NCBI GenBank assembly: GCA_014302835.1
Contig: CP060294.1
Span: forward strand, 1,178,001-1,242,000
Direction: 5' to 3'
DNA from: Pedobacter sp. PAMC26386
GTDB taxonomy: Bacteria > Bacteroidota > Bacteroidia > Sphingobacteriales > Sphingobacteriaceae
DNA length: 64,000 nucleotides
Shown: piece after piece, positions 29,520 through 38,583 of the stretch
How the letters are laid out: each line of letters starts with the position of its first letter
Numbering within the stretch: the stretch's first letter is position 1
The notes under the pieces: generated by a model
Seen by the model: only the letters and a program-made list of their open reading frames with translations
Told to the model about the DNA's origin: nothing
The model's database searches: none
Made by a program: the position numbers and the translations under genes

Positions 29520-31331
29520 TTAGTTAATCATTACCATTGCACCTTTAATTGTAGTCGGGCCTGAAGCAGAAAGTTCAGCGGTGCTTCCTTTTGCAGTAAA
29601 TTCTCCCATAGCCGTGTTTTTAATGCTCTTTCCAGAAACGGCTACATCGCCATTACTTGACGATATGGTTACCTTAGCACCAGCCGAAAGTTTCAGGCTG
29701 CCTTTGGCATCCAGTATAATGTCTTTGTCGCTGGTCAGTTTAATGCCATCTGCAGTCATACTAATCAGGTTATTGTTTTTATCCTTGAGTTCAATCGTAT
29801 GTTTATCGTCCTTCTCACTGATGGTAATTTTGTTTTCACCAGGAGTTTCAATCTGAATCACTTTGTACTGATCATCAAAAGATATTTTCAGCTTACTTTT
29901 AGTCGTGATCCTTTTGATGTAATTATTTTCATCAGCAGCTGGATTTGGTGCAACGTTTTTGGTCCCGAAAAGTGATCCTAATATAATTGGGTTATTAGGG
30001 TTACTATCTACAAATCCAACGGCAACTTCATCACCAATTTCAGGTAGAAACTCTAATCCTGCTCCGGAGGTGGCGTAAAAATTCGCCATTCTTGCCCAAA
30101 CTTCATTTTCTTTATCTTCTTCAGACGGTAAAGCAACCAGAACTTTATATAAAGAACCCGGCTCCTTTGTATCCTGTGCAAGTTTGACTACTCTAGCAGT
30201 TCTCAGGCCATACATAACTGGTACCTGGCCATTGGCAGGCTGCGCTGAAAAACCTTCACTTTTACTAATTGGTTTACTATCTAAACCGAATTTTGCTGTA
30301 GTTTTCCATAGACCTTTGTTAATAGAATGGGTTACCGAAGTCACATAAGCATTGCCATTATATCTTTTTCCTACACCTTCGAGCAGTATAATCGTTCCAG
30401 TTTTTACCAGTGGGGAACCTACAAAACTGACACTTCCTCTGATTGCGTTTAAACGGATCCGCAATAATTTGCTGTTTACAAATGCTTCTAATTCTGCTGT
30501 AGTCGTCGGCGTATTTAAAAGATGCGACTGTGGCGCAGCCTGGAACTTCCCAGCCAATTCTTTTGGCTGTAAATTACCCTGATTATTCATCGAAGGCTCT
30601 TTTGCTGTTACACTGAGAGGTTTTTGCTGATCATCATAGCCAGAGCCTTTAACAGAAGCCGGCTGGTTTTCGGCAACAAGTTCACCCGAAAAGTCCAGGA
30701 TAGAATCTCCTGAAGCTAACCTGATCACTGGTGATTGCGCTAAACCTGGAGGCTTAATACTGACTGTATCAGCATCCAGAGAAACAATAAATCCATTTTC
30801 GTCTGCTCTTGAGACCACAAAATCCCAGTCAGTAGCATCATTTTGAGTAAATTTCTCATGTTTAATGGTGGTACTTTCTACCGAATCCTTAATCTTATGA
30901 TCAGCCAGGATTTCCTCTATAATTTTGCTGTCTGTTTTATCCTGAAAGGTCTTTGTCTTTTTCTCCATGGTCATTTTCACGACAATGTGTTTACAGCTTA
31001 ATTTCATACTCACAGGCTGATCACCGCTTAGCTGAACGGAATGGCTAACGATACACCCTTTAAACAATACTGTTTCACCCTGATCATCATAGCCCCCTGT
31101 AATTTCAATAATATTACCTGGAGTAAATATTTCATCATCAGCAACACTCAGGCTCGAGAAATCACTGGCATAATTACCAGAAATAGCTAATTCCGCTGAA
31201 GAGATAGTCCCAAGCTGATGTGAAATAGAAATAGATTCAATTCCATATTCCTCCTTCATTTCTGTACCGTTAATTTTAACAGTACAGCGCAGAGACATGT
31301 TCTTTATAATTTCCCAGGGACTTGCAGGCAT
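29520..31331 (-). CDS. VgrG-like spike protein (Afp8-like)
   Basis: 603 residues. The N-terminal part resembles phage gpD (for example GNIIEITGGYDDQGETVLFKG). A gp5-like OB domain follows near residues 380-455 (PEIGDEVAVGFVDSNPNNPIILGSLFG), then a repetitive beta-helix C-terminus (ITISEKDDKHTIELKDKNN). This is the trimeric spike under the baseplate. No extra effector domain follows the beta-helix. Confidence 0.93.
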   Translation of the reverse strand: MPASPWEIIKNMSLRCTVKINGTEMKEEYGIESISISHQLGTISSAELAISGNYASDFSSLSVADDEIFTPGNIIEITGGYDDQGETVLFKGCIVSHSVQLSGDQPVSMKLSCKHIVVKMTMEKKTKTFQDKTDSKIIEEILADHKIKDSVESTTIKHEKFTQNDATDWDFVVSRADENGFIVSLDADTVSIKPPGLAQSPVIRLASGDSILDFSGELVAENQPASVKGSGYDDQQKPLSVTAKEPSMNNQGNLQPKELAGKFQAAPQSHLLNTPTTTAELEAFVNSKLLRIRLNAIRGSVSFVGSPLVKTGTIILLEGVGKRYNGNAYVTSVTHSINKGLWKTTAKFGLDSKPISKSEGFSAQPANGQVPVMYGLRTARVVKLAQDTKEPGSLYKVLVALPSEEDKENEVWARMANFYATSGAGLEFLPEIGDEVAVGFVDSNPNNPIILGSLFGTKNVAPNPAADENNYIKRITTKSKLKISFDDQYKVIQIETPGENKITISEKDDKHTIELKDKNNNLISMTADGIKLTSDKDIILDAKGSLKLSAGAKVTISSSNGDVAVSGKSIKNTAMGEFTAKGSTAELSASGPTTIKGAMVMIN

Positions 31332-31337
31332 AGCATT

Positions 31338-32003
31338 TTATTTTTTTAGTGGAGGAAAATAGATCTGATCTCCTGGTTTGATTGCGTTGATATTATTGAG
31401 GTTATTAATTCTTGCAACCTCCATATAATAGGCACTCGTACCATAAATCCGATAAGTCATCAGCGGTAAAGTATCACCGGCTTTTACGGTTCGGGCATGC
31501 GTCAGATCGGGCGAGTTGTTAGCTGCTTCATTGACTTTAGTTTGCGGGTCAACAGATGCTTTAAATTCAAGAGATACCTCAGCCCTTAAACAAGTTCCAT
31601 CTGGCTTAAACAAGGTGTACTTCACATTATAAGAGGTACAGATCCCTTTAAAAAGTAGATTTCCCCATGTAATCCTGACATAAGGCGGCATATGAATTTT
31701 CCCATCATATTCATAAACCAGCCTGGAGAGCTCATTCAGATAGCCGTCTACATCCTTAAAACCGGATAACGGAACAATCCCTGTCCCGTCAACCAGTAGT
31801 TTGTCTATCTTCAGTATACTGCCGCCTGTATTGTTAAAGAAGAATGTCTGTGCAGAATCACCCTTAATATTAAAAGAGCTAAAATTATTTGAATTGGTAA
31901 GCGAATAGCTATCTGGATTAATAAAAGCATTGATGCTGCCTTTACTTCCATTCGTATAATCTGCTTTACGAAAAGATTCAATCTTTAACTTGATAAGCGC
32001 CAT
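31338..32003 (-). CDS. eCIS LysM baseplate/tube-cap protein (Afp7-like)
   Basis: 221 residues. An N-terminal domain of about 160 residues resembles phage-type tail proteins. A C-terminal LysM module follows (TVKAGDTLPLMTYRIYG...INNLNNINAIKPGDQIYFPP). In AFP/PVC the LysM protein sits between tube initiator and spike. It starts one base before the stop of the small DUF5908 gene and lies 6 bp upstream of the spike gene. Confidence 0.9.
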   Translation of the reverse strand: MALIKLKIESFRKADYTNGSKGSINAFINPDSYSLTNSNNFSSFNIKGDSAQTFFFNNTGGSILKIDKLLVDGTGIVPLSGFKDVDGYLNELSRLVYEYDGKIHMPPYVRITWGNLLFKGICTSYNVKYTLFKPDGTCLRAEVSLEFKASVDPQTKVNEAANNSPDLTHARTVKAGDTLPLMTYRIYGTSAYYMEVARINNLNNINAIKPGDQIYFPPLKK

Positions 32004-32004
32004 A

Positions 32005-32169
32005 TTACCTTTCTAAATTTTTTTCTATTCTCCGCTGAATCTTTTCCACGCATTTCTCTATAATCCTGTCTTCCAGTTCACGCATCTGCTCCTTTAAATC
32101 AGTATTTGACGTTTGATTTGCAGTTTCTATATTAACTTTTATAACGAGTTCACGTATTTCTAAAGGCAT
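32005..32169 (-). CDS. DUF5908 small eCIS protein
   Basis: A 54-residue protein that is easy to miss: MPLEIRELVIKVNIETANQ, then a charged coiled helix (KEQMRELEDRIIEKCVEKI). The MPxEIRELVIKxxV start is characteristic of the DUF5908 family, which occurs in eCIS and similar clusters of Bacteroidota between the tube and LysM genes. It may be an assembly factor or minor structural piece, and the function is not known. It starts 15 bp after the second tube gene. Confidence 0.85.
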   Translation of the reverse strand: MPLEIRELVIKVNIETANQTSNTDLKEQMRELEDRIIEKCVEKIQRRIEKNLER

Positions 32170-32184
32170 AATTCAAAATGATTA

Positions 32185-32628
32185 TTATTCCATTCTTACA
32201 AAATAGTCATATGCGATAGTCAGCGTTTCAATGGCCAGTGCGTTCTCCTCGGCTTTAAATTCAGAGATCTCAATCCCTACAGGATAAGCGTTTTCAACTC
32301 TCCATCTAATGGTCGGTGTTCTTTGCTCATTAACCAGACTGATATAGATCTGTTTTGGCTTGAAATTGAAATTCCGGACTGCATCATTGATCCATTTTGT
32401 AAACTGTGAACCTCTGAGAATTCCGCGCTTCAGGACCAGCGGATTATACTGAGCTCTTTTGGGAAGCTTATGCTCATAGTCATTTACTCCGCCTTCAATG
32501 ACAGTTTCCAGATCAAATTTGACGGAAAGACCACCTACATCCCGAAAGCTGCATTCGCCTTCATTGCTAAAACCAGGTATTCTGACTTCAAAGCTAAAAG
32601 CTACAGGAGCCTCATATAGATATGACAT
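32185..32628 (-). CDS. eCIS second tube protein / tube initiator (Afp5-like)
   Basis: 147 residues of the T4 gp19/Hcp-like tube family (FSFEVRIPGFSNEGECSFRDVGGLSVKFDLETV, and the C-terminal EFKAEENALAIETLTIAYDYF). It is a paralogue of the adjacent tube gene and lies next to the baseplate genes, so it probably forms the first tube ring above the spike, as Afp5 does. The gap to the upstream tube gene is 11 bp. Confidence 0.88.
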   Translation of the reverse strand: MSYLYEAPVAFSFEVRIPGFSNEGECSFRDVGGLSVKFDLETVIEGGVNDYEHKLPKRAQYNPLVLKRGILRGSQFTKWINDAVRNFNFKPKQIYISLVNEQRTPTIRWRVENAYPVGIEISEFKAEENALAIETLTIAYDYFVRME

Positions 32629-32639
32629 CTTATCTATGT

Positions 32640-33095
32640 TTAGCTAGCCAGTTCAAACCCTTCATGGGCAAGTTCCATCGTCTCGACTGCAGGTTCGTTG
32701 GCATCTGCCTTCATATCCGATACGGACATTTTAACTGGGAAAGCATTTTTAAGGTTCCAGGACATCGCTACAGCATTTGCCTCATCTAACAAGCTGATCA
32801 CAACAGTTTGTCTTTCAAATGTGTTCATCTTGATCTTGTTATATAAGTCCCATAACTTCTTGTCATCTTTAAAGATGCCTTTCTTCAAGGTTACATTACC
32901 GAACTTCTTAATACCCGGCATCTTCACAGTAGAAAATACGGCACTGTTGCCGACCCTGTATTCAATTACTTGTGTTTCAGAAGAAAGGCCGGTTACCTCC
33001 TGAAATAATAGTTCGTCACTTCCAATCTTCACTGAAAACTGAAATTTAACTAACGGCCACGTTGTGGCTGCCTGAGCGGCTCCATTATCTGCCAT
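32640..33095 (-). CDS. eCIS main tube protein (Afp1-like)
   Basis: 151 residues of the gp19-like tube family (FQFSVKIGSDELLFQEVTGLSSETQVIEYR, then KFGNVTLKKGIFKDDKKLWDLYNKI and DMKADANEPAVETMELAHEGFE). As the tube gene directly after the sheath it is the likely bulk component of the inner tube. It starts 33 bp after the sheath gene stop. Confidence 0.92.
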   Translation of the reverse strand: MADNGAAQAATTWPLVKFQFSVKIGSDELLFQEVTGLSSETQVIEYRVGNSAVFSTVKMPGIKKFGNVTLKKGIFKDDKKLWDLYNKIKMNTFERQTVVISLLDEANAVAMSWNLKNAFPVKMSVSDMKADANEPAVETMELAHEGFELAS

Positions 33096-33128
33096 AAAAA
33101 ATGTTTTTGTATGAGGTTAATAAATAAA

Positions 33129-34638
33129 TTAAGATTGTTGTTGTTGTTGCTGGAACGTCAGTACGATAAATTCTGCCGGGCGTACAATGGCCAACATGAC
33201 AGTAATACGCATAATCCCATCGAGTATATCATTTGGAGTCATTGTAGAACCTAGTCCGATTTGAACATTATAAGCTTGTTCTGGCGCTGCACCTGCCAGG
33301 GCACCTTGTTTCCATAAATTATACAGGAAATTATTGATCATACTGCTGATTGTGATCCAGGTATTTCCATCATTGGCTTCAAAAACATAAGATCTGGTAG
33401 CCAGTTTTAAAGACTGTTCTATCATAATCAATGTGCGCCTTACGTTAACATATCTCCAGTCCTGACTATTGCCATCTAAAGTACGTGCACCCCAAACCAG
33501 AGTACCTATTCCCGGGAAAGGACGGATCACGTTGATTGATTTACCTGCCATTACATCTACATTAAGCATTTTCTGTTCGTTATGAGAAACAGCAATAGCA
33601 GGTTCATTGACCATAGTCAAAGATACATTAGCTGGTGATTTCCAAACACCTCTTGCGGTATCTACAAAAGTATAAATGCCTGCTATAGCAGAACTTGGAG
33701 GGAGCAGATTTAATTTAGACCTAATCTCTTCCATGATCGCAACATAAGTGGGGCTGGCAGCTTTTAGCGATTGATGATAGTTTGTTTTTGCTGCAGGCGT
33801 TAATTTATCTCCTGTCAATAGCCCAAACGCAGTAACAATATCTTTAACGTTGTCTTCAGGTAATAAGGTGTCCAGTTTTACTGTGGGATCAAGATTCAGA
33901 TAATTAATTTCACTAGGCTGAATTACAGAAGTTTTAAGATAAGGGTAGTAGGCTGCACCATAATTTAAACATTCTGTACCTATGCCATTGCGAAATCCAG
34001 CACTATCATCTTCAATTGTATTTCCGGGTGTATTATAAACATCTAATATGCAAAACCGGTTCTGCATGTCAAGGCAATGCTTTAAAGCGAGTTGATAAAG
34101 ATTATAAGCAATCGTTTCACCTTTTGTGATTATATCCGGTAATACAATCAGTGTAGGTTCATATTCCTTTTCAAGGATAGAAAAAACATTCTGACTTTCT
34201 GGTCCTTGTGTGAAATTGTTGGTGTCAATATCAAAACCATCAGGTTTATCTCCGTAGGTGTCTACACAAAGGATGTAGCACACACTTCCGCCATTGTAAT
34301 AAAATAGCCTGATCGCGTTGTAAAGTAAGAATACATGATTTGGATTAATCTGTATCACTTTATCGACATCATTGATCTTAAAGGTTTCTTCTCCTGCAAC
34401 TGGCGGAGTTGGTGCATCCGCAATAGTAAATTCGGAATTGAAACCCTCTCCAAAATATTCTACGAATACTGCAAGAGAAGTAACACGTGTCGGTTTGTAC
34501 ACCAGTGATTTTCCATTTCGCTGTGCTTTTGCTGTGTAACCTATAAAAACCGGTATTGCGGTTTCTACAGCTACTGCGGATCCGGGAAAGGCGTTTTTCT
34601 CCTCTATATACACCGGGGGTTTTGTAATCTAATGCCAT
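33129..34638 (-). CDS. eCIS contractile sheath protein (Afp2-like), frame broken at the N-terminus
   Basis: Sheath protein of about 500 residues with the phage tail-sheath C-terminal domain (DTARGVWKSPANVSL, GARTLDGNSQDWRYVNVRRTLIMIEQSL). The expected N-terminus, MALDYKTPGVY, starts at the ATG at 34638, but then the frame continues as RGEKRL and stops at 34378. The expected continuation YIEEKNAFPGSAVAVETAI is in another frame opened by a GTG at 34613 (494 residues). Two added bases at a TA repeat (34600-34612) would restore a continuous MALDYKTPGVYIEEKN. Possibilities are a real 2-bp deletion, an assembly error, or translation from the GTG without the first arm. Confidence 0.85.
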
Positions 34639-34685
34639 AATTTCTTTTTTTACTGTTTATATGCGGTTAATTAAATTGCTTAATA

Positions 34686-35504
34686 TCAGATGAATATAAA
34701 TGATATGTCTTTGTCCTTATATTCTTCTGCGATTTTAACGGATGATATATATCGAGGGCTTGGGCCCGGTAATACCGGGAGTACCACTTTATAACTTTGT
34801 TGCTCCGGGTGATAATCTTCGACCAGTTGAAAAGTATGGACTACCCGCTGATAATGGGTGATCGGGTTTTTGGAGAAAAATAGGAGCGCTGTTTTATTTT
34901 CAGTAAGCTGTGCAGTTTCAGGACCAGAAAATAATTCCTGCGTTTCTTTATCCAGGATTGCCGGGTTAATCAGTTCCTGAAGATAATCAGTAGATAATAC
35001 ATAACACCAATAGGTAGAAACTGTACTAAAGGAGATTTGGAGACTTTCTTGCAGAGCATTATGCAATTGAATATCAATTATTCCGAAAGGTTTTGAGAAA
35101 AAATCATTATCCCTGGTGTCCACCGCTCTTATATCATCTTTTCCAACATAATTGCCTGCATGTAAATTAGCATTGCCAGTATTGGTGAAAAGGAAATAAT
35201 TACAGGAAATATCTGTATTAAAGGCGGTAGTATAATTATAAAAGTTGTGATCGTTGTTCATAACTAAAAAATTTAAATGTTCAGCACTTTCTAAAAATTC
35301 TGTTCTCAATCTTTCATTTCCATAATAAAGCGAATCATAAAGCACATGTATGCCATATTGAAATGGCACCAGTATACCACCATTATTTCTGAGTGTCAGT
35401 TTTGTTTCGGTTGTAGGCTTAACTGTTAAAGATCTCAGGTTCCCATCAGGGAAGAAATCGTGTTTAAAAAAAATGCTGAATGCTTTATGGTATTGCTGCA
35501 TCAT
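34686..35504 (-). CDS. eCIS-associated protein of unknown function
   Basis: 272 residues, soluble and beta-rich, without a domain I can name. It contains TLRNNGGILVPFQYGIHVLYDSL and an HLNFLVMNNDHNFYNYTT block. It sits between the terminator gene (2-bp gap) and the sheath in a position conserved by operon logic, and may be a structural or assembly protein acting near the distal end. Rests on context only. Confidence 0.7.
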   Translation of the reverse strand: MMQQYHKAFSIFFKHDFFPDGNLRSLTVKPTTETKLTLRNNGGILVPFQYGIHVLYDSLYYGNERLRTEFLESAEHLNFLVMNNDHNFYNYTTAFNTDISCNYFLFTNTGNANLHAGNYVGKDDIRAVDTRDNDFFSKPFGIIDIQLHNALQESLQISFSTVSTYWCYVLSTDYLQELINPAILDKETQELFSGPETAQLTENKTALLFFSKNPITHYQRVVHTFQLVEDYHPEQQSYKVVLPVLPGPSPRYISSVKIAEEYKDKDISFIFI

Positions 35505-35506
35505 AA

Positions 35507-36073
35507 TTAATGAGAATTATCTTCAGCGATACCAGTTACTACCGGGCGATATTCGCTTACTTTATTAGAATCGTAAATGATCATTCGTACTTTGTATAAA
35601 ACAGAAGGCATATATTTAGCACCTAATACAGACCAGATATTACTTAATTTGTCTGGCTCAACTGATTCCATTTCGAAAACCAGTTTTTCTAAACTCTGAT
35701 CCATTCGTGGCGTATTGATGTGGTCAAAGACATTTTTCTCCTGCAGGAACCCAATTACAAAGGATAAGAATCGCAGTGCCTCTGCATAATTGGTATCAGA
35801 AAAATGGCAGGAGATCATTAAATGCAGCTGTATGCAAATTGGTTTAGCTGTATTTGTGCTTAAACTTGCTGCTGTTAACCCATCCCGTTTCAGATTCGTG
35901 TCCCGAATAATATTGATCAGCGTAATTAAAACTTTGTTTTCTCCTTGTACTGCGCTACTTCCATTCTGGTTCACAATTCCAGAAACAATAACCCTGTCAT
36001 CATGTATTTTAAGCTTGCTCTTAAAAAAGGCATTCATTTCTTCAGCGAGACAGTTTAAACAAGCGTAGATCAT
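35507..36073 (-). CDS. eCIS tail terminator/cap (Pvc16/DUF4255-like, Afp16)
   Basis: 188 residues. The N-terminus CLNCLAEEMNAFF with a later SSAVQGENKVLITLINIIRDTNL matches the Pvc16 N-terminal (DUF4255) domain, whose hexamer caps the tube-sheath end in AFP. It is the first gene of the eCIS operon, divergent from the GH18-like gene. The intervening 179 bp hold the presumed promoter. Confidence 0.88.
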   Translation of the reverse strand: MIYACLNCLAEEMNAFFKSKLKIHDDRVIVSGIVNQNGSSAVQGENKVLITLINIIRDTNLKRDGLTAASLSTNTAKPICIQLHLMISCHFSDTNYAEALRFLSFVIGFLQEKNVFDHINTPRMDQSLEKLVFEMESVEPDKLSNIWSVLGAKYMPSVLYKVRMIIYDSNKVSEYRPVVTGIAEDNSH

Positions 36074-36146
36074 TATAAAACTGGTTTATCGTTTAGATTT
36101 TAATAGTGTTAACCAAAACTATCCAATATAACCGGAGGGCTTACCG

Positions 36147-36182
36147 GTAGAATTACCTGTATTCATAAACACGTAATTCTAC
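36147..36182. promoter_or_regulatory. Inverted repeat in the divergent eCIS promoter region
   Basis: GTAGAATTAC at 36147-36156 is mirrored by GTAATTCTAC at 36173-36182, a perfect 10-bp inverted repeat with 16-bp spacing in the only spacer between the eCIS operon and the opposite GH18-like/effector unit. It could be an operator controlling both. There is no T-run to suggest a terminator. Binding protein unknown. Confidence 0.5.
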
Positions 36183-36252
36183 CTGATTTTATGCAAGCGA
36201 ATAAGATCAAATTAGCATGGCGGATAAATAGAAATACAATCGTGGCCTGCTT

Positions 36253-38529
36253 ATGAAAAGGATAGCTTTAAATTTCCTCTTATTTCTTTTTTTGGTCTTA
36301 TTATTTCAGGGTGGGCAGGCAGCAAATAGAAATTCATCTTTGACATTGATATCTGCCCGTAATTCCGGTTGGATAATCCCAGCCTTCGTGCAGCAGGATC
36401 CGAAAAAGGAACAGCCTAAGCCAGATGCTAAGAAAACTAATCTCTGGAAGGCCTTGCTTGCGTTCTTAAAATTCAAAAGTAAAGCAGATAAAAAGCTGGA
36501 TGGCAGAATTCTGATAGCAATTGAGAAATTAGGCTTGACAGATTCTATAGCCGCAACTTCTGCCAATGTGAGGGTGATGATTGCCGAGTTAAAAAAAACA
36601 AGGTATCATGATTTAGATTCTCTTCAAGCTGTGCTATCAGTGTTGATCCAGAAGCAAAAAGATGTTAAAGATGTGATCAAACCTGGTGAAACCCCTGCTG
36701 TGACACCATCTAATGCAGATTTGGCTGCGCTTGCCAATCAGCTTATTCCGATACTGGATCAGCGGGCAATTAGGGAAACTGGAAGCATAGATAAATTTGA
36801 AAAACTGAGGAGGCTGAACCGGGTTAAAAATGCAGATCCAAAGACTATTTATACGCTTAAGGTTGCGGATACAGTAACCAGGAAATATACGCTCCAATTA
36901 AAGAATAAAGCAGAGATCTTTGGTTTTTTTGATGCCTCTTACGTGGGCAATTCCAATGCTTTTTTTAATACGGCAACTTCCTTGATTTATTATGCATTGC
37001 CTTTAAATGAATCAACCGGGAATTTTGATCAGCTGAATAAATGGGACACTGCTCCTGTAATTGACAAGGCACAAAAAAGTGGCTCTAAATTGTATTTTTC
37101 GGTATTGATAGCGAATAAAAGTGCCAGGGCACCGCTACTCTTTAATGAGGTTATTCAAAGAAAGACCATTGCCAATATATTGCTGCTGCTCAAGAAACGT
37201 AAGGCGAACGGGGTTAATATCAGTTTCAAGAATCTGGCTAAGAAAGATAAAAAATTGTTTTCCGCATTTATTGGTTTACTGCATCAATCATTGCAGGCAG
37301 AGGATCCGGCTGCCAGGTTATTTGTGACCCTGCCGCGAACTAATTTTGATGGCGCCTATGAACTGGAGGAACTGAATAAATATACAGACAGATATTTTGT
37401 TGATTTTGCTTCTAATACCTCGCGCAAAGGAGCCGCTCTGGCACCGCTCACAGGAAAGGAACATGAAACTATCGATGCTTCTTATACATGGTACCTTGCA
37501 CATGGTATTGATGCAGAAAAACTAATTATTATTCTGCCATACCGTGGAGCAAAATGTGAAATAGATCCGGTTACTTTTGTACCTAAAGCATTCTCCGGGT
37601 ATTTGCCGTTTAATGAAATACAGCTCATGACTCAAAATCATGCTTTATATAGTGCCCCAAATGAAAGTCAATACATTGATACAGTGTTTCATAATGGCAG
37701 GAGTTATCGTATCTGGTATGATGACGAGGTAACTTTATCGAAGAAATATGATTATATCCTGAAGAACAATGTGGCTGGAATAGGTATATACTATATTAAT
37801 TATGATGATTCTTTCGCAGTGCTCAACGATGAATTAATGTATAAGTTTACTTATGTTGATACGACCTATTTAAAAGCTCCACCAGTAATCCTTTCTGCTA
37901 AGATTTCCTTTTTTGAAAAAGTGAAAAGACATATTACCTTATGGAACTTTATTCTGCAAAATCCTTGTACTACCTGCTTTGAAAGCACTTTGTCTACTGC
38001 TGATAATTCAAAAATCAATTCTTATCTCAGTGAGATGAAGGTTTATTCGCTTGTTAAGGAAGAAAAGGAGGAGAATGTAAAAATATCAGGCAATGATAAA
38101 GGGGTAAAAACGAATAGTGTCACCTTTAAAGAAGTGTTCAATTATGTGAATGCAGAATTAAATGCTTTTTTAAAGTACATCACGCTTATCTTTTTGATTA
38201 TCAGTGCGGTTGTTACGGCTTATTTTATCTGGGGAATAAAGTATTATGCTGGTGAGTGGCAGCATAAGAAACTGGTTGCAGGTATCTTGTTTGGACTTAT
38301 TTCTTTGTTTGTTCTTTTTGGATCTACTTTTTGTTTTACCAGTGATCTGATACCGATTTTTGGGGTGTCGGCAGCTACTGCACGTAGTCCGGGTTGTGTT
38401 ACGGATCCTGATTGTATTAATATGCCTTTCAACACGCTTTTAATAATCATTGTGATCAGTGTGGCTATAGGCTTTCTTATTTTTAACTACCTGATTACAC
38501 CATTAATTAAAAAGGATGATTTGCCATAA
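36253..38529 (+). CDS. Membrane-anchored GH18-like protein lacking catalytic acids
   Basis: 758 residues. The start is a signal sequence or anchor (residues 1-23); a linker/helical region follows, then a GH18-type TIM-barrel region from about 220 to 560, and three C-terminal membrane spans (about 640-755). The barrel shows family blocks (LIIILPYRGA, RIWYDDEVTLSKKYDYILKNNVAGIGIYYINYDD). At the active-site strand the usual DGxDxDFE/GVNIDFE is N319-G-V-N-I-S324-F-K326, so the proton-donor Glu is Lys and an Asp is Ser. It is divergent from the eCIS operon and precedes DUF4157 cargo. Probably a binding or anchoring protein rather than an enzyme. Confidence 0.75.
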   Translation: MKRIALNFLLFLFLVLLFQGGQAANRNSSLTLISARNSGWIIPAFVQQDPKKEQPKPDAKKTNLWKALLAFLKFKSKADKKLDGRILIAIEKLGLTDSIAATSANVRVMIAELKKTRYHDLDSLQAVLSVLIQKQKDVKDVIKPGETPAVTPSNADLAALANQLIPILDQRAIRETGSIDKFEKLRRLNRVKNADPKTIYTLKVADTVTRKYTLQLKNKAEIFGFFDASYVGNSNAFFNTATSLIYYALPLNESTGNFDQLNKWDTAPVIDKAQKSGSKLYFSVLIANKSARAPLLFNEVIQRKTIANILLLLKKRKANGVNISFKNLAKKDKKLFSAFIGLLHQSLQAEDPAARLFVTLPRTNFDGAYELEELNKYTDRYFVDFASNTSRKGAALAPLTGKEHETIDASYTWYLAHGIDAEKLIIILPYRGAKCEIDPVTFVPKAFSGYLPFNEIQLMTQNHALYSAPNESQYIDTVFHNGRSYRIWYDDEVTLSKKYDYILKNNVAGIGIYYINYDDSFAVLNDELMYKFTYVDTTYLKAPPVILSAKISFFEKVKRHITLWNFILQNPCTTCFESTLSTADNSKINSYLSEMKVYSLVKEEKEENVKISGNDKGVKTNSVTFKEVFNYVNAELNAFLKYITLIFLIISAVVTAYFIWGIKYYAGEWQHKKLVAGILFGLISLFVLFGSTFCFTSDLIPIFGVSAATARSPGCVTDPDCINMPFNTLLIIIVISVAIGFLIFNYLITPLIKKDDLP

Positions 38530-38583
38530 GCTTGATTTTTTTGAATAGCCGGTATAAAATTAAATTATTTTAAAACATGAATT

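Noticed and set aside
34378..34638. 86-codon frame as a separate small gene
   Set aside because: Only its first 11 codons make sense, as the true start of the sheath; the rest is out-of-frame sheath sequence.
34613..34638. Programmed ribosomal frameshift in the sheath gene
   Set aside because: A +1 shift at the C-run would give KTPVYIEE, losing a conserved glycine, and sheath genes are not known to use frameshifting. A mutation or assembly error is the simpler reading.
16051..36073. Reading the cluster as a prophage or as a type VI secretion system
   Set aside because: There are no capsid, portal, terminase, lysis or TssJLM-like genes, while a Pvc16-like terminator, LysM protein, CIS tape measure and AAA+ ATPase are present.
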